Part shown: positions 34,301 to 46,300 of the stretch, one piece after another | Numbering within the stretch: the stretch's first letter is position 1 | Layout: the number at the start of each line of letters is the position of its first letter | DNA from: Zizania palustris | Taxonomy: Eukaryota > Streptophyta > Magnoliopsida > Poales > Poaceae | Direction of reading: 5' to 3' | DNA: 64,000 nt | Assembly: GCA_019279435.1 (NCBI GenBank) | Contig: JAAALK010000289.1 | Location: 46,937,164-47,001,163, forward strand | Program-made: the position numbers and the translations under genes | The notes under the pieces: model-generated | The model's database searches: none | Seen by the model: only the letters and a program-made list of their open reading frames with translations | Told to the model about the DNA's origin: nothing

Positions 34301-37300
34301 GTTCAGGTCTTGCTGATCCAGAATCTGTTTCTCCATACGTGTCAGCACGAGGTTAAGGGCTACTTGCTGCTGCCCTTGATCCCGCACCGTGTCCTCCAGA
34401 GCGTTGAGGGCATCGGGTATGGGTTGAAGAGGCCTGACAATATCTTCAATTGCCTTGAGTCGTTGAACGACGTCGACAACGGTTACCCCCTCATCCGAAC
34501 CAGATCTGACCCTAGAGGCTAAACTCATGGTGGGCGGCCAACCTGGGACTGATACCAAGTTGTCACGGGTCGGACTCTCAACGGAATTGGAAGGTACTAA
34601 TCTCCTCAAATTATATTTAAAAGAAGTAGTGGGTCGAGGCCCTGGACCTCGTCGGCGCGGCAGAGCCGTAATGACCGACGCACCAACGAGGCAGGAATTA
34701 CAGAGAAGGCGAATGCCTAAACTGAAAATACTCGACGACTCCCTCTAGGCATCGGTCCTGTTTATATTGACACATGACTGATCTAATCTAATACAAACTC
34801 TAACAAACATCAATAACAAACTCAAATCAGAACTCTAACAAATTCCAATAACTAACTTAGACTCCTACTTGGACTCTTTAACTAACCTGCACTTTAACTA
34901 ATCCCGCAGCTATAGTACCGGTGGTACTGTTCACGTGAACAGTACCGCGCGGTACTGTTCACGGGCTGGGCTTGACCTGTCTATTGGCTGCAGGACCCAT
35001 GCCAGCCTCCTCCCTGGCTCCCTCTCTGGTGCATGACACCTCATCCTCGAGCTGGAAATCTGGATAAGAGAAATCACATCCATGACATATCAACCTCCAA
35101 TATTGAGCCCTTTGTGCATTTCTAGCCATCCAAAATTGCAAGTTGCTTTGCCATTGGTTTTGAACTCGGTGAAAAAAGTGGATGGCATTTTGTGCAGACC
35201 ATAGTCACAGGGATTGGGGTCGAAGCCGCGATCCACGTTCTAGGGTCAGCGTTCCGGTTCGAGGGTCAGGGTAGGCGCGGGTCGCCGTCCCAAAACACCG
35301 TGGATCGTCATCCCAATGCGAGGTGGCGCCGCGAATCGAAGGGAACCGTCGTGGAGGTTGAAGGCTACCGCCGCGTCGGCCGTCGGGCGAGAAGTTGTGC
35401 CACGGGCGGGCTGCCGACTGTTGGCTTCCTAATCCTGGCCGCAAGGACGCCACCGCGGGTTAGCAGTGAGGGCGCTGCGTGGCGACGACCAGGCACGTGC
35501 GGCACGGCCAAGAGAGAAGAAGAGGAAGTGAGCGAGAGGAAGGGAAAGAGAGGCGGCAGGTTGGAAGGGTGGGGGAGAGAGAGATGAGTGGAGGGTTGAG
35601 AAATAAGAAACCCTAATGGGCTTTAAATGGGCTATGCATAAATTGATTATTTGTAGATTTTGTAAATAGATTATTAACTTAACTTTAAATATAATATTAG
35701 ATAAAATTTTAAATATGTTATTGAAATTTTAAGATTTTGGTTCGACTCGGATTCATCGACCCAAACATCGTTGGATCACGACCCTTAATACAGTCAATCG
35801 ATCCAGGATCATCGATCCATTGTACTCAGATTCATGAACCAAATATAAGATTCACGTTCCGTATAGGTATACCCCCCTCGTACCATACTTTTCACATTTG
35901 TCGAACCTCGATCCACGACCCAATGACCCGGGAACGTTGTTACTATGGTGCAGACAACATGCATTGCATCGAGCCCCGGGACACCATGTTTCTCATCATT
36001 GTAGGCATTGTGTCGAACACGGTGTGTGCTTCTGTGACATAGGGAAACTTGTGATGCTTGTCGGGGTGTAGATCTAGCCGGAGAAGGGAACAATGTGACA
36101 GGGATGCAGATGGCAGCGTGCGGGTCGTGACGGTCGACGATGCCGCTCCGTGCGGGGAAGCGGCGGCTTGCGCGGTGGCCAATGGCTTGGAGCGCGTATA
36201 CCTCATCGGCATCAGCACAGAGGGGCATGTCGAGGGCTGCCTGCGCCACGACGCGCTTGGCGTCTGCGAGGGCTCCATCGTCAGGACATAGATCTAGCTG
36301 GAGGTGGGGACGCGGGATGCAGATCAAGACCTCCTTAGTCTCCACCGTGATTTCCTTCACATCCTCAAATTGTTGTTGCTGCATCCGCTAGAATGGTACC
36401 TGCACCTCGACCATGGCTAGCACTTGCGGCATGTCAGGCACGATGAGCACCTGGACCTGCGACATGACAGACATGGTGGTTGCTAGCATGGTGTGGAAAC
36501 CTAACGCGCAGTACGGGCAACCTGGTAGTGTGGAGGGCACCAGAGCCTGGCCCATCCGTGCCTCGAGGTTTGTCAAGTGTGCCTCGATGCTGACAACGTC
36601 CTGCTTCAACTCTACGATGTCCTTGATCAAGGGATCGATCGTCATAGAAGATGTGGCGGTCGTCATCGCTGTCCTCGGAACCTGGCTGCTTTGACTACCA
36701 AATTGGTAGAAGTAAGAGTAGAAACTAAATAATTCCTTTTGCTTGATTTATTCCATGACCCATCTAGGGCATTTATATTCCTAATAACAATCTAATCTGC
36801 TATCTTTATCTCTATCTATAAAACAAAAATATCCTAACTAATTTTATCTTAATATAACTAATTCTATCTTATCTCTAACTAATAGTTGCAAATAACAGGA
36901 GCGCATTAGTGAATTGAGGGGAAGTGCGTGCAAAGTATTTTCTGCAGGTAAGGGTGTCATGGCCGCAGATCATGGGCCGGAGGCCCACTTAGGCCGATGC
37001 AGTCCCCTTAGGGTAGATCCACTACTAAGCCCAAATAAGATTAGGTTAGGAGTCCAATTAGATCAGATTAGGTTAGGAGTCCAATTAGATCAGATTAGGT
37101 TAGGAGTCCAATTAGATCAGATTAGGTTAGGAGTCCAATTAGATCAGATTAGGTTAGGAGTCCAATTAGATCAGATTAGGTTAGGAGTCCAATTAGATCA
37201 GATTAGGTTAAGAGTCCAATTAGATCAGATTAGGTTAAGAGTCCAATTAGATCAGATTAGGTTAAGAGTCCAATTAGATCAGATTAGGTTAAGAGTCCAA

Positions 37301-40300
37301 TTAGATCAGATTAGGTTAAGAGTCCAATTAGATCAGATTAGGTTAAGAGTCCAATTAGATCAGATTAGGTTAAGAGTCCAATTAGATCAGATTAGGTTAA
37401 GAGTCCAATTAGATCAGATTAGGTAAAGAGTCCAATTAGGTTAAGATTCCAATTCAGTTAGGATCGAGTTGTTAGATTAAATGAGTCCTAATAGATTAAG
37501 GTTGTTAGAATTAGATTAAGGTTGTTAGATTAGATCAACCCCGTGCTTATATAAATAGTGCTAATGCACTAGAGGAAGTCATCAAGTATTTTCAGTTCAG
37601 GCTTCACCTTCTTTGTAAACTCCGCCTCGTTAGTGCGTCGGTCGTTACAACTCCGCTACACCGACGAGGTCCAGGCACTCGACCATCTATCCCTTATAAA
37701 TACAATCTTAGGCCTCGAATTATCATCTCCGTTGGAAGTTCTCCTTTTACCTATGACAATCTGGTATTAGGGACCACTAGTTCTCCCACCATGTCGCTGG
37801 CTAGCTCAGGTGCAAGGAAGGACGTCAACCTTATCGGTGATGACATCGGCAAACAACTGGATCGCCTCGAGGAGCTAGTGCGCTCCATCATCGGCAAACT
37901 CAATGATGTTACACAGCAACAGTAGGGCCTAAGTCTTGCTATTTTGTGCTTGGAGAAATAGATCTTCAGGGCGGGCAACGACACCTCAGCAGACGTGCTT
38001 TCGGCAGCATCAGTGGCAGCAACCGGAGCAGAAGGCGGGACTGGCGGCGATCTATCCACCGCACCACTTGGGACTAAGATAACCGCTCAAAACCAACAGG
38101 AACAGACCCGACGTGGAGACCCGGTCCCACAGGATGGACCCGTCACGCACCAAAGCTCCCAGGTGTGTCCCCCAATCTCGGCTCCCCACTATTGCACCAC
38201 ACCAACGCCTGCATTGAATCGGCGTCTGGCGGCGGACTCAACCCTCAACACCATAACCCCGGGCGACGGCAGCAGAGGCAACCACCTCAGCGGAGGCAGC
38301 CTCGGCTATGATGTGTCTGTCCTTGGTGGAGGCAGCCCTAGCGGGAGTAGCTCGTGCAACCTAGGTTGGGAGGGCCTCGGTGGTGGATCGGGCATCCTAC
38401 AACGACTCAGTGGAGATGGTGATGTGGTCAGCTTCCGTGGCTAGTGATGGCCCGAGCGAGCGCGGAGGTGGCGTCCTCTACGCGATTGGTGGCGCGGGCG
38501 CCAACGACATGGACAGCCGCAACACATGCAACAACAATGGTCGAGCTGCGTGCGGTAGGAACAAACGGCGGAGGCGGTGTCCTCGAGGGCATGAGCATGC
38601 AGGAGGGCGCTCAAGGCACGATAGATCTAGGAGACGGCCAGGGCTGCCTCGGTGGTAGTGCCAGGTCAAGCAGCCGCAGGGGTACTCTCAATGGCTCGGT
38701 CGGCCACACCAACAGAGATGCAGAGGCCAGCGCTACTCCCCCGACCGCGCAAATTGGCGAGCAGTTAGGCGTGGCCGATGACAGCTTGTAGAACTTCGAC
38801 GGCAGTGGCAGGATCGACAAAGCTGGAGGCCGCGTCTTGCCCGTAGGGGTGGCCTTGGCAGCTTCTCCAGGAAGAAGGGCTAGCTCACTGTCCTAGTCAG
38901 GAGGGCATTACTTCACCTCTTGCAAGTCTTCTCGTCGATGTATACGACGACCGCAGTGAGCACCTCGACAGTCCTAGGTGATGGGAGTTCTCGACAGTTT
39001 ATCTCGAGGATGAGCTAGTTTTCAAGAGGGGAAGAGATGTCATGGTTGCACATCATGGGCTGGAGGCCTACTTAGGCCGGTGTAGTCCCCTTAGGGTAGA
39101 TCCACTACTTAGCCCAAATAAGATTAGGTTAAGAGTCCAATTAGACCAAATCAGGTTAAGAGTCCAATTAGGGTAAGATTCCAATTCAATTAGGATTGAA
39201 TTGTTAGATTAAATGAGTTCTAGTAGATTAAGGTTGTTAGATTAGATCAGCCCCCTGCTTATATAAATAGGGCTGATGCACTAGAGGAAGTCATCGAGTA
39301 TTTTCAGTTCAGGCTTCACCTTCTTTGTAAACCCTGCCTCGTTGGTGCGTTAGCCTGTCACCGGTAAGGATTTCCACAGAATTGGTAGGTACTAATCGTC
39401 TCAAACTATATTTAAAAGAGGTAGATGGTCGAGGGCCTGGCCACTCCGTCGCGGCGGCGCTGTTGCGGCGACGTGGCGAAGAGGCAGAGATACAAGAAGG
39501 CAATGGCCAAACTGAATACTTGACGACCTAAACTCCTCTTGGGGCCCTGTTTATAAAGACACAGGACCAACCTCTCTATTTGATCTAATCTACTAAATCC
39601 TAACAGAATTATCCTAACTGAACTCTTTAACCAACTTATTCTAATAAAACACTTAATAGATAATTGGACTCTTTAACCTAACTAATTTGCTACAGTACCG
39701 CCAGTATTGTTCATGTGAACAGTACTCGCGGTACTGTTCACGGGACTGATCTGATCTAATACAAGACTCTATCTCTTTCCTTACTTGGACTCGAGTACTG
39801 TTCACGGGACTGATCTGATCTAATACAATACTCTATCTATTTCCTTACTTGGACTCTTTAATCTAATTAGGACTCTAACTAATTTAATCTTGACTCTTAT
39901 AAATAATCTAATCAATCTGCTACAGTACCGCGATACTGTTCAAAGGTGGGCCAGGCCCTCCGGCCCATGATCTGAGGCCATGACATCTTCCCCCCCCCCT
40001 TGAAAACCAGCTCGTCCTCAAGGTGGGCTATTGGTGCTGCCAAGGCATCCCACGTCGATCCCCCAACCGTTGGCCAAGCCGCTAGCTGTGTGCGCGAGGG
40101 TGTGCTCTGCACGGTCAGGGAAATAGCGTTGGCCTCCGCAGCACTGTTGATGTCGTCGACTGACCTGGCCCTACCGAGGCCGCCCATGCCGCCACCAGAG
40201 CGGCCTTGGCTGCCTCCCTCCCTAGTGGCGCGGAGGTGGATCCACGTGATCAGCGACAGTCTAGGGATGTTGTCGGCCAGGATTCTAGACGAGCACCTCT

Positions 40301-43300
40301 AACGTGGCTACCCTTTCCTCCAAGGGTTGGGTTGATTTCAGCTTCTCTCTTCAATCGCCTTCGCCCGCTCCGTCACCACTACTTCCAATTCTATGACTTT
40401 CGCCTGGAGTGGTTGCAGTGATTGCAACTTCTCTTCGATGGCATCTAGGCGTTGCATAATAGTCTTCAGCATGTCATCGATGGTACTTCCCAAACTGGTG
40501 TCAGATTGGGAATTCATCGCAGTGGATGGTGAACCTGAGTCGTCTGATACCAAGAGGTAGATGGTCGAGGGCCTGAACCTCTCCATCGCGGCGGCACCGT
40601 TGCGGCGACGTGGCGAAGAGGCAAGGATACAAGAAGGCAATAGCCAAACTGAATACTCGACGACCTAAACTCATCTTGGGTCTTTGTTTATATAGACACA
40701 AGACCAACCTCTTTATTTGATCTAATCTACTAAATCCTAACAAAATTATCCTAACTGAATTCTTTAACCAACTTATTCTAATAGAACACTTAATAGATAA
40801 TTGGTCTCTTTAACCTAACTAATTTGCTACAGTACCGCGGGTACTGTTCATGTGAATGGTACTGTTCACGAGACTGATCTGATCTAATACAAGACTCTAT
40901 CTCTTTCCTTGCTTGGACTCTTTAATCTAATTAGACTCTAACTAATTTAATTTGGACTCTTATAACTAATCTAATCAATCTGCTACAGTACTGTGTGGTA
41001 CTGTTCATAGGCGGGCCAAGCCCTCTGGCCCATGACACAACCATTACAGCTTCACTGCGCCGACGAGGTCCAGACTCTCGACCATCTATCCCTTATAAAT
41101 ACAATCTTGAATTATTGTCTCTGTTGGAAGTTCTCCCTTTACCCATGACAAAGGGTATAATAGGAAATACTACAAATTATTCTTCTTGAAAACATAAAAT
41201 GTAATGTGTTCTTTAAGTCCAAATTACACCCCTTGAACTTTCACAGTTGTCTAATGTACACTGAACTATGAAACCATCTATATTCTTGAACAAATTGAGA
41301 AGTAATATATTTCTGCTCACCTCAGATCAGAAGCCAAGGATATACTTGGTGATGACTGGATACAGAGGCACCGCAGGGTCGTACAGCAAAATGCCAACCA
41401 GTACAAAAGGGTAGCATGGGCAAAGGTCAGTGTCTCAATGAAACCTCCAGTAATCTGACATACTGTGCTTTTTATATTTTACATAACGATATTGATAGTT
41501 GATCCTTTTGCACTTACTAGGATGTTATATTTTGCTCTTTAGCATAGTTCATCCAGAGAAACTATGGGCTTCCATTTGTTTGAGATACCATAGGAAGTTC
41601 TTGAAGCATATTAATGAGGCATATAGCAATTTAGTAATAGCTGATTCAAATTTCAGTAGATTGTATCCCAGCTAAAAATACACTTCAAACCAGACTTTTA
41701 TGATTCAACTGCAGAGGTTATTGTCTTTTTTTTAATTTAGCTTTACTTTAAGCTTGAATGAAATAATGGTCTAAATAATCTATCATAAATATAACTCAAT
41801 TTGTCGAGTAAAAACTAACTGCTGAACTCCATAAGACATGTTTGTGTGCTTTGTAGTACTGTTGTATGTATACCTATTGTCATGTGGGGCCACATATATG
41901 GCCGGCGCAAGGCTGCCACGTAGGCCCAGGACCAGCCCATGACAACCCCCATGTGGCTCATAAAGGAGACTCCTACTCTATATAAAAGGGGTCCATAGCT
42001 TGTAATTAGGCAGTCAATAAATAAACTAGTTTTTTTTTCAAACCCTAACCCTAGCCACCAGCCCCAGGCACCGGCCCTTGCTGCCTATGCCTCCTGTTCT
42101 GTTTTGCCTTCGCATAATCCGTCACGGTATTGGGGAGATAAGGGACAATGTACCCTTGTCCTCCCATTATCTACAGTTATGCCCTCTGCTCTCTTCCACA
42201 CATTCCACTACACGACACTCATGACAACTTGGTATCAGATAATCAGAGACCACTTTCCTTGTGCACTCTCGCTTCCCATCAACAATGGCTTCTAATGGGT
42301 TCATTTTCTACGCTACTACTGAACCAAGTTGTCATCTGTGAGCTTCTCTAAGGAATCTGAGACCTCCGTCATGACTTGTCCGCGTTTCGGGAGTCAACCG
42401 ATCAATAGATTGATGAAATCCATCGCCGACCCGATCGGGACCTGAGTGAGGTGCAGCCGGCCGGAAACTCACGCAATGGCAGCCCATCCAGTGGCGGCTC
42501 CAGAAAATTTTCCTTGGGTGTTCCGACTTATACTACAAAACTTCAAAATATGTCATAAAAGAGGAATTACATGTCATAACTTCATAAATATCCCAAAATC
42601 AGCATTTAAGTCCATTAGTCATAAAGCTACATGTGAAAGTTCTAATATAAACAAAAATTACATTACTACTTCTCTACTCTTCGAGTTTTCATACTCATAA
42701 AAGTCTTTAATGATGTCATCTTCACTAACTTTTGAGAACACATCTCTCTCAATAAAAGTAACTAGACAATCATTCAATAACTTGTCACACATACTATTTC
42801 TCAACTTGTTCTTCACTAGAGATAATGCAGAAAAACTCTCTCAACACTTGCGGTTGCCACCGGTAGGATCAAAACTAATTTGAGAAGCAAATACACCAAA
42901 TCATAAATAACATGCTTATTTGCTTCAACAAGTTTAAGAGAGAGTTCACTAAGATTTTGTAGGCCTTTGAATCTTTCATCTTTTCTCATATCATCAATAA
43001 AAGTCTCCAATTGATATTCAAGCCTTATCAAATCCATACTTGAAATATCCTTAGGATAAAACTTGGCAAGCTTGAGTACTTTTTGTGCATCATAAGAAGC
43101 AAATGAGTTAGAAGGGTTTAATGTTGTCATGCAAATGAGCAACTCCATATTAACCTCATCAAACCTATTGTTAAGCTCTTGGCTAATGTTGTCAACAACA
43201 CCAATAAATACTTCCCTTCTAAAATGATCATCATTTGTTTGATTTGGATAAAACCGTGCACATCTTCCAGACTTCCATGAGGCACATATCTTGTATGCAA

Positions 43301-46300
43301 ACTTGGAACTTCAATCTTATGTTTGGTGCAAAATGAAATAATTGTTCCTTCATAGAAATCTTCCCAACCATGGTTTCTCAATTTTTGCATTCTTTCCTTT
43401 GCCAAAGTTACAAGTGACATCGCGTTAACAATATCTTGATCTTTCTTTTGCAAAGACATAGACAACTCATTTGTATATCCAAGAATGGTAAGCATCAAGT
43501 GTGCATTGAAAATAAAATCAAATGATTCAAATGCTCCAACCATAGCATGTATTTTTGGCCAATCATCTCTTTGTGTTGGATCCTTACCAAGAGTCATAAG
43601 CACTTCTTGAATTGTGGGATACATATCAATAATATGCAATATAGTTCTGAAATGAGAACTCCATCGAGTGTCACTAGGTCTAGCTAATCCCATCTCTTGA
43701 TTTAATCCAATCCCACTTTCTATTTCACCCAATTCAAGTGCTTCCATAAGGTTTTGAGCTCTAACATCTCTAAGCATGTCATGACGCTTGCAAGAGGAGC
43801 CAATGATATTCAACAAATAAGAAACTTGAGTAAAAAACCACACACAATCATCATTTCCCTTGGCAATAGAAACAAGAACCAATTGTAGTTGATGTGCAAA
43901 ACAATGAATGTAGTAGGCAGAAGGAGACTCTTTCATGATCAATGTTTTCAGCCCATTAATCTTTCATTTCATATTACTAGCCCCATCATATCCTTGACCA
44001 CGGATTTGAGTAGGAGTCATGTGATGATCAACAAGTAAGGTTAGAATTGCACTCTTAAGTGAAATAGCAGTGGTACTAGCTACATGAACTACTCCAAGAA
44101 ACCGCTCACATACCCTTCAAGTTTTTCAACATACCGCAAACAAAGAGCTAATTGTTCTTTATGTGAAAGGTCACTACACTCATCTGCAAGAATTGCAAAA
44201 TAATCATCACCAATTTCTTCAATGATGTGTCTAGTAGTTTCTCTAGCACAACCAATAATTTCTCTTTATATGGTAGAACAAGTCAGACTGCAATTTGTAG
44301 GAGCATTTTTCAAGATCAAGCGGTCAACCTCTTCATTATTACTAGCAAGCCATTTCAAAAGTTCAATGAAATTCCCTCTATTGCTAGATTCTTCACTTTC
44401 ATCATGCCCACGGAATGTCAATCCTTGATTTAAAAGAAATCTCACACATCTTAGTGAATAAGTCAACCTGGACTTATAACGCATTTCACTCTATTTTGAC
44501 ACCTTCACAATAACATTATCAATTGAAGTACCATCTTTCACAAACAAGTTGTATTTTTCTTGAGCTTTATTGTGAGCACTTGTTATCCCCCCCACTTGTT
44601 TGTCAAGTGCATCAGATTTGTTCCAATTTCTCCAACCATCCTTAACAAAGTTACCACTTCCACTACCAAACAAGTAACACACCATACAAAAACCAATATC
44701 TTTCGCAACACTATATTCAAGCCAATTGTACTTTTGAAACCAAACAAAACTGAAGTGACGTTTCTTACCATATATTTCCCTAATTGGGAAATCATGTGCA
44801 TAACATTGATTTGGACCTTTTAGAATGTATGCTCTTCGGACTGCATCTTGCACATTGACATCAAAGCTTGCAATTGAAACTCTTAATCCTGGATCATATT
44901 GAAGATGATCCGCATCATACACCGGAGGTGACTCTTGTTCTTGATTCTTTGTTGTCTCAAGTAATGTTGGTTCTTGTTCATCATTGTTATCAAATTGAGT
45001 TTCTTCATCAATTGTATTTGTAATATTCTTCGTCTTTGCTTCATTTTTTCGAAAGAAAGATGTAATACCTCTATTTCGCTTCATACCTTAATGATCTCAC
45101 ACATATAAAAATAAATCAAAATTAACACAATAATCAATCAATCAATCATTCAATTTATCAATTAAATATTTAACACTTAACAAATAACAAAACCATTAAA
45201 CTAAACTAAATACCTTCAACACTCGCAGAAAGCAAGAAAACAGGATATTGCAGGAGCGGCCAAGGCGTCGAGCAGGCTGGAGGCGACAGGCGACGGCCGA
45301 CTCGGGAGGGCAGCCAGGCAGGGGCCGGGGGCGCGGGGCCTGAGGGCCGGGGCGGCCGTCCGTTGGCCGAGCTCAGAGGAGACGAGGATGAGTCGCGGTC
45401 GCCGGGAGGCGGGAGGTGCGACTCGCGAGGACGGAGGGCCGAAGGCCGGATGCGCCGAGGCGGGAGGCGACCGGCACCGCGCCGGGCGGGAGGCGGCCGA
45501 CGGCCCGGCGGCCGGCGTTGGGCGGGACTCGGGAGGCGGCCGGCGGGAGGTGCGACTCGCGAGGGGCGAGGGCGGACTGCGGATGGGATTCGCCGATTCA
45601 GGGAGGCGGGCGGCACCGCGCCGGGCGGGAGGCGGGCGGCGCCGTGGCATGCCGGCGGCCGGCGGGATGAACAGCGCGTGCCGGCGTGAGTCGGGTACTC
45701 GCGTGACTGCGTGAGTGACGGCGATCCGCTCTGCCCTAGTGCGCTACAGTAAATCTGTAGATCTGAACAGTAAAATGGGCCGAATTATAACCTATAATGG
45801 TGTAATGGGCCAAAATACAGGGTAGTCCAGGGCCGACCCTGACTACCCTGTAGAGCCGCCACTGAGCCCATCAATGGCTTGCGTCGTTCCATCAATGCCG
45901 GAGGACGACAAAGTCTGGCTTGCATGCGTCTTTCCACCTACTGGATAATGCTCAACTATGGTGCTATCGCTATGAACGGGACAACGGTCCTCCATCCTAG
46001 CCCTGCTTCATCGCCGTCATCAACACTAGGTTCAGACCGCCAGTCCGTATCAATCCACTATGGGAGCTCGCTAGCCTAACATGTTTTGACTTCGTTGATG
46101 ATTTCTACAAGCAGTTCTTGTGGCTCGCTTGTTGGTATGACTCACTCATCAAGCGACAACAGATTCGTTTGTTCATCCATGCCTTGCAGGAGTTGCAGGA
46201 GCCATTGAAGAAGAACGTCGAACTCTGGAACCTAGAATCCCTCGAGTCTGCCATCGGCCTCGCTCGAGCGTACGAATGATGCTTGGCTGCCATCCCTACA

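Larger units (their letters stand above)
32071..35038 (-). mobile_element. E2: non-autonomous gypsy element nested in E1
   Basis: LTRs 32071-32506 (436 bp) and 34561-35038 (478 bp; the right one has about 40 extra bases near 34810-34860) begin TGTCACGGGTCGG and end CATGACA. The TSD is near-perfect: CCTCG left, CCTCA right. Read on minus, the primer-binding site TTGGTATCAG is at 34550-34559 and a purine tract at 32507-32522. Only gag and protease are encoded; RT, RNase H and integrase are deleted, so mobility would need a helper. Confidence 0.9.
31846..36897 (-). mobile_element. E1: non-autonomous gypsy-like LTR element with nested insertions
   Basis: LTRs 31846-32041 (196 bp) and 36704-36897 (194 bp), both TG...CA, are flanked by GGAGC (31841-31845 and 36898-36902). 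Orientation is minus: a primer-binding site resembling TTTGGTAGTCAAAGCAG (cf. initiator Met tRNA) lies just inside the right LTR, and a purine tract (32042-32056 region) just inside the left LTR. Internal coding is reduced to a gag-like N-terminal coiled coil (36388-36666: LKQDVVSIEAHLTNLEARMG) and a pol-end peptide (FQLEDEV, near 35055). It carries E2 and a TIR element. Confidence 0.9.
36955..41150 (+). mobile_element. E3: non-autonomous gypsy-like LTR element in intron 8
   Basis: LTR1 36955-37758 and LTR2 39038-41150 (split by E4) both start TGTCATGG and end ATGACA. The TSD AAGGG is at 36950-36954 and 41151-41155. The primer site resembles TCTGGTATTAGGGACC (37760-37775) and a purine tract lies at 39022-39037. 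Between them a gag-like start, MSLASSGARKDVNLIG (near 37791), and a pol-end fragment, YLEDELVFKRGRDVM (near 39000), frame a GC-rich unrecognised stretch. LTR1 carries an expanded 27-bp satellite; LTR2 does not. Confidence 0.9.
31566..41325 (+). other. EXO70A intron 8 (9,760 bp), filled with nested LTR elements
   Basis: Donor GTATGT after exon 8 and acceptor CTCAG before exon 9 are normal. Two primary insertions (31846-36897, TSD GGAGC; 36955-41150, TSD AAGGG) account for all but about 502 bp. A Stowaway-like end, ACTCCCTCTGTTC, lies near 31627. Confidence 0.9.

Noticed and set aside
34550..34559. tRNA gene
   Set aside because: TTGGTATCAG and similar sites are primer-binding sites of LTR elements (also near 42229 and 47767), not tRNA genes; no cloverleaf was found.
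36914..37426. 170-aa open frame with repeated DQIRLGVQL peptide
   Set aside because: It is the translation of a 27-bp DNA satellite (9 codons per unit) inside an LTR; unit length divisible by three keeps it open. No gene signals.
37039..37438. CRISPR-like regular repeat
   Set aside because: Units are directly adjacent without unique spacers, and the window is plant nuclear DNA.
45206..45689. Several long frames on both strands, Pro/Arg/Gly-rich
   Set aside because: GC-rich promoter/leader block of the hAT; frames are open in many phases owing to composition.
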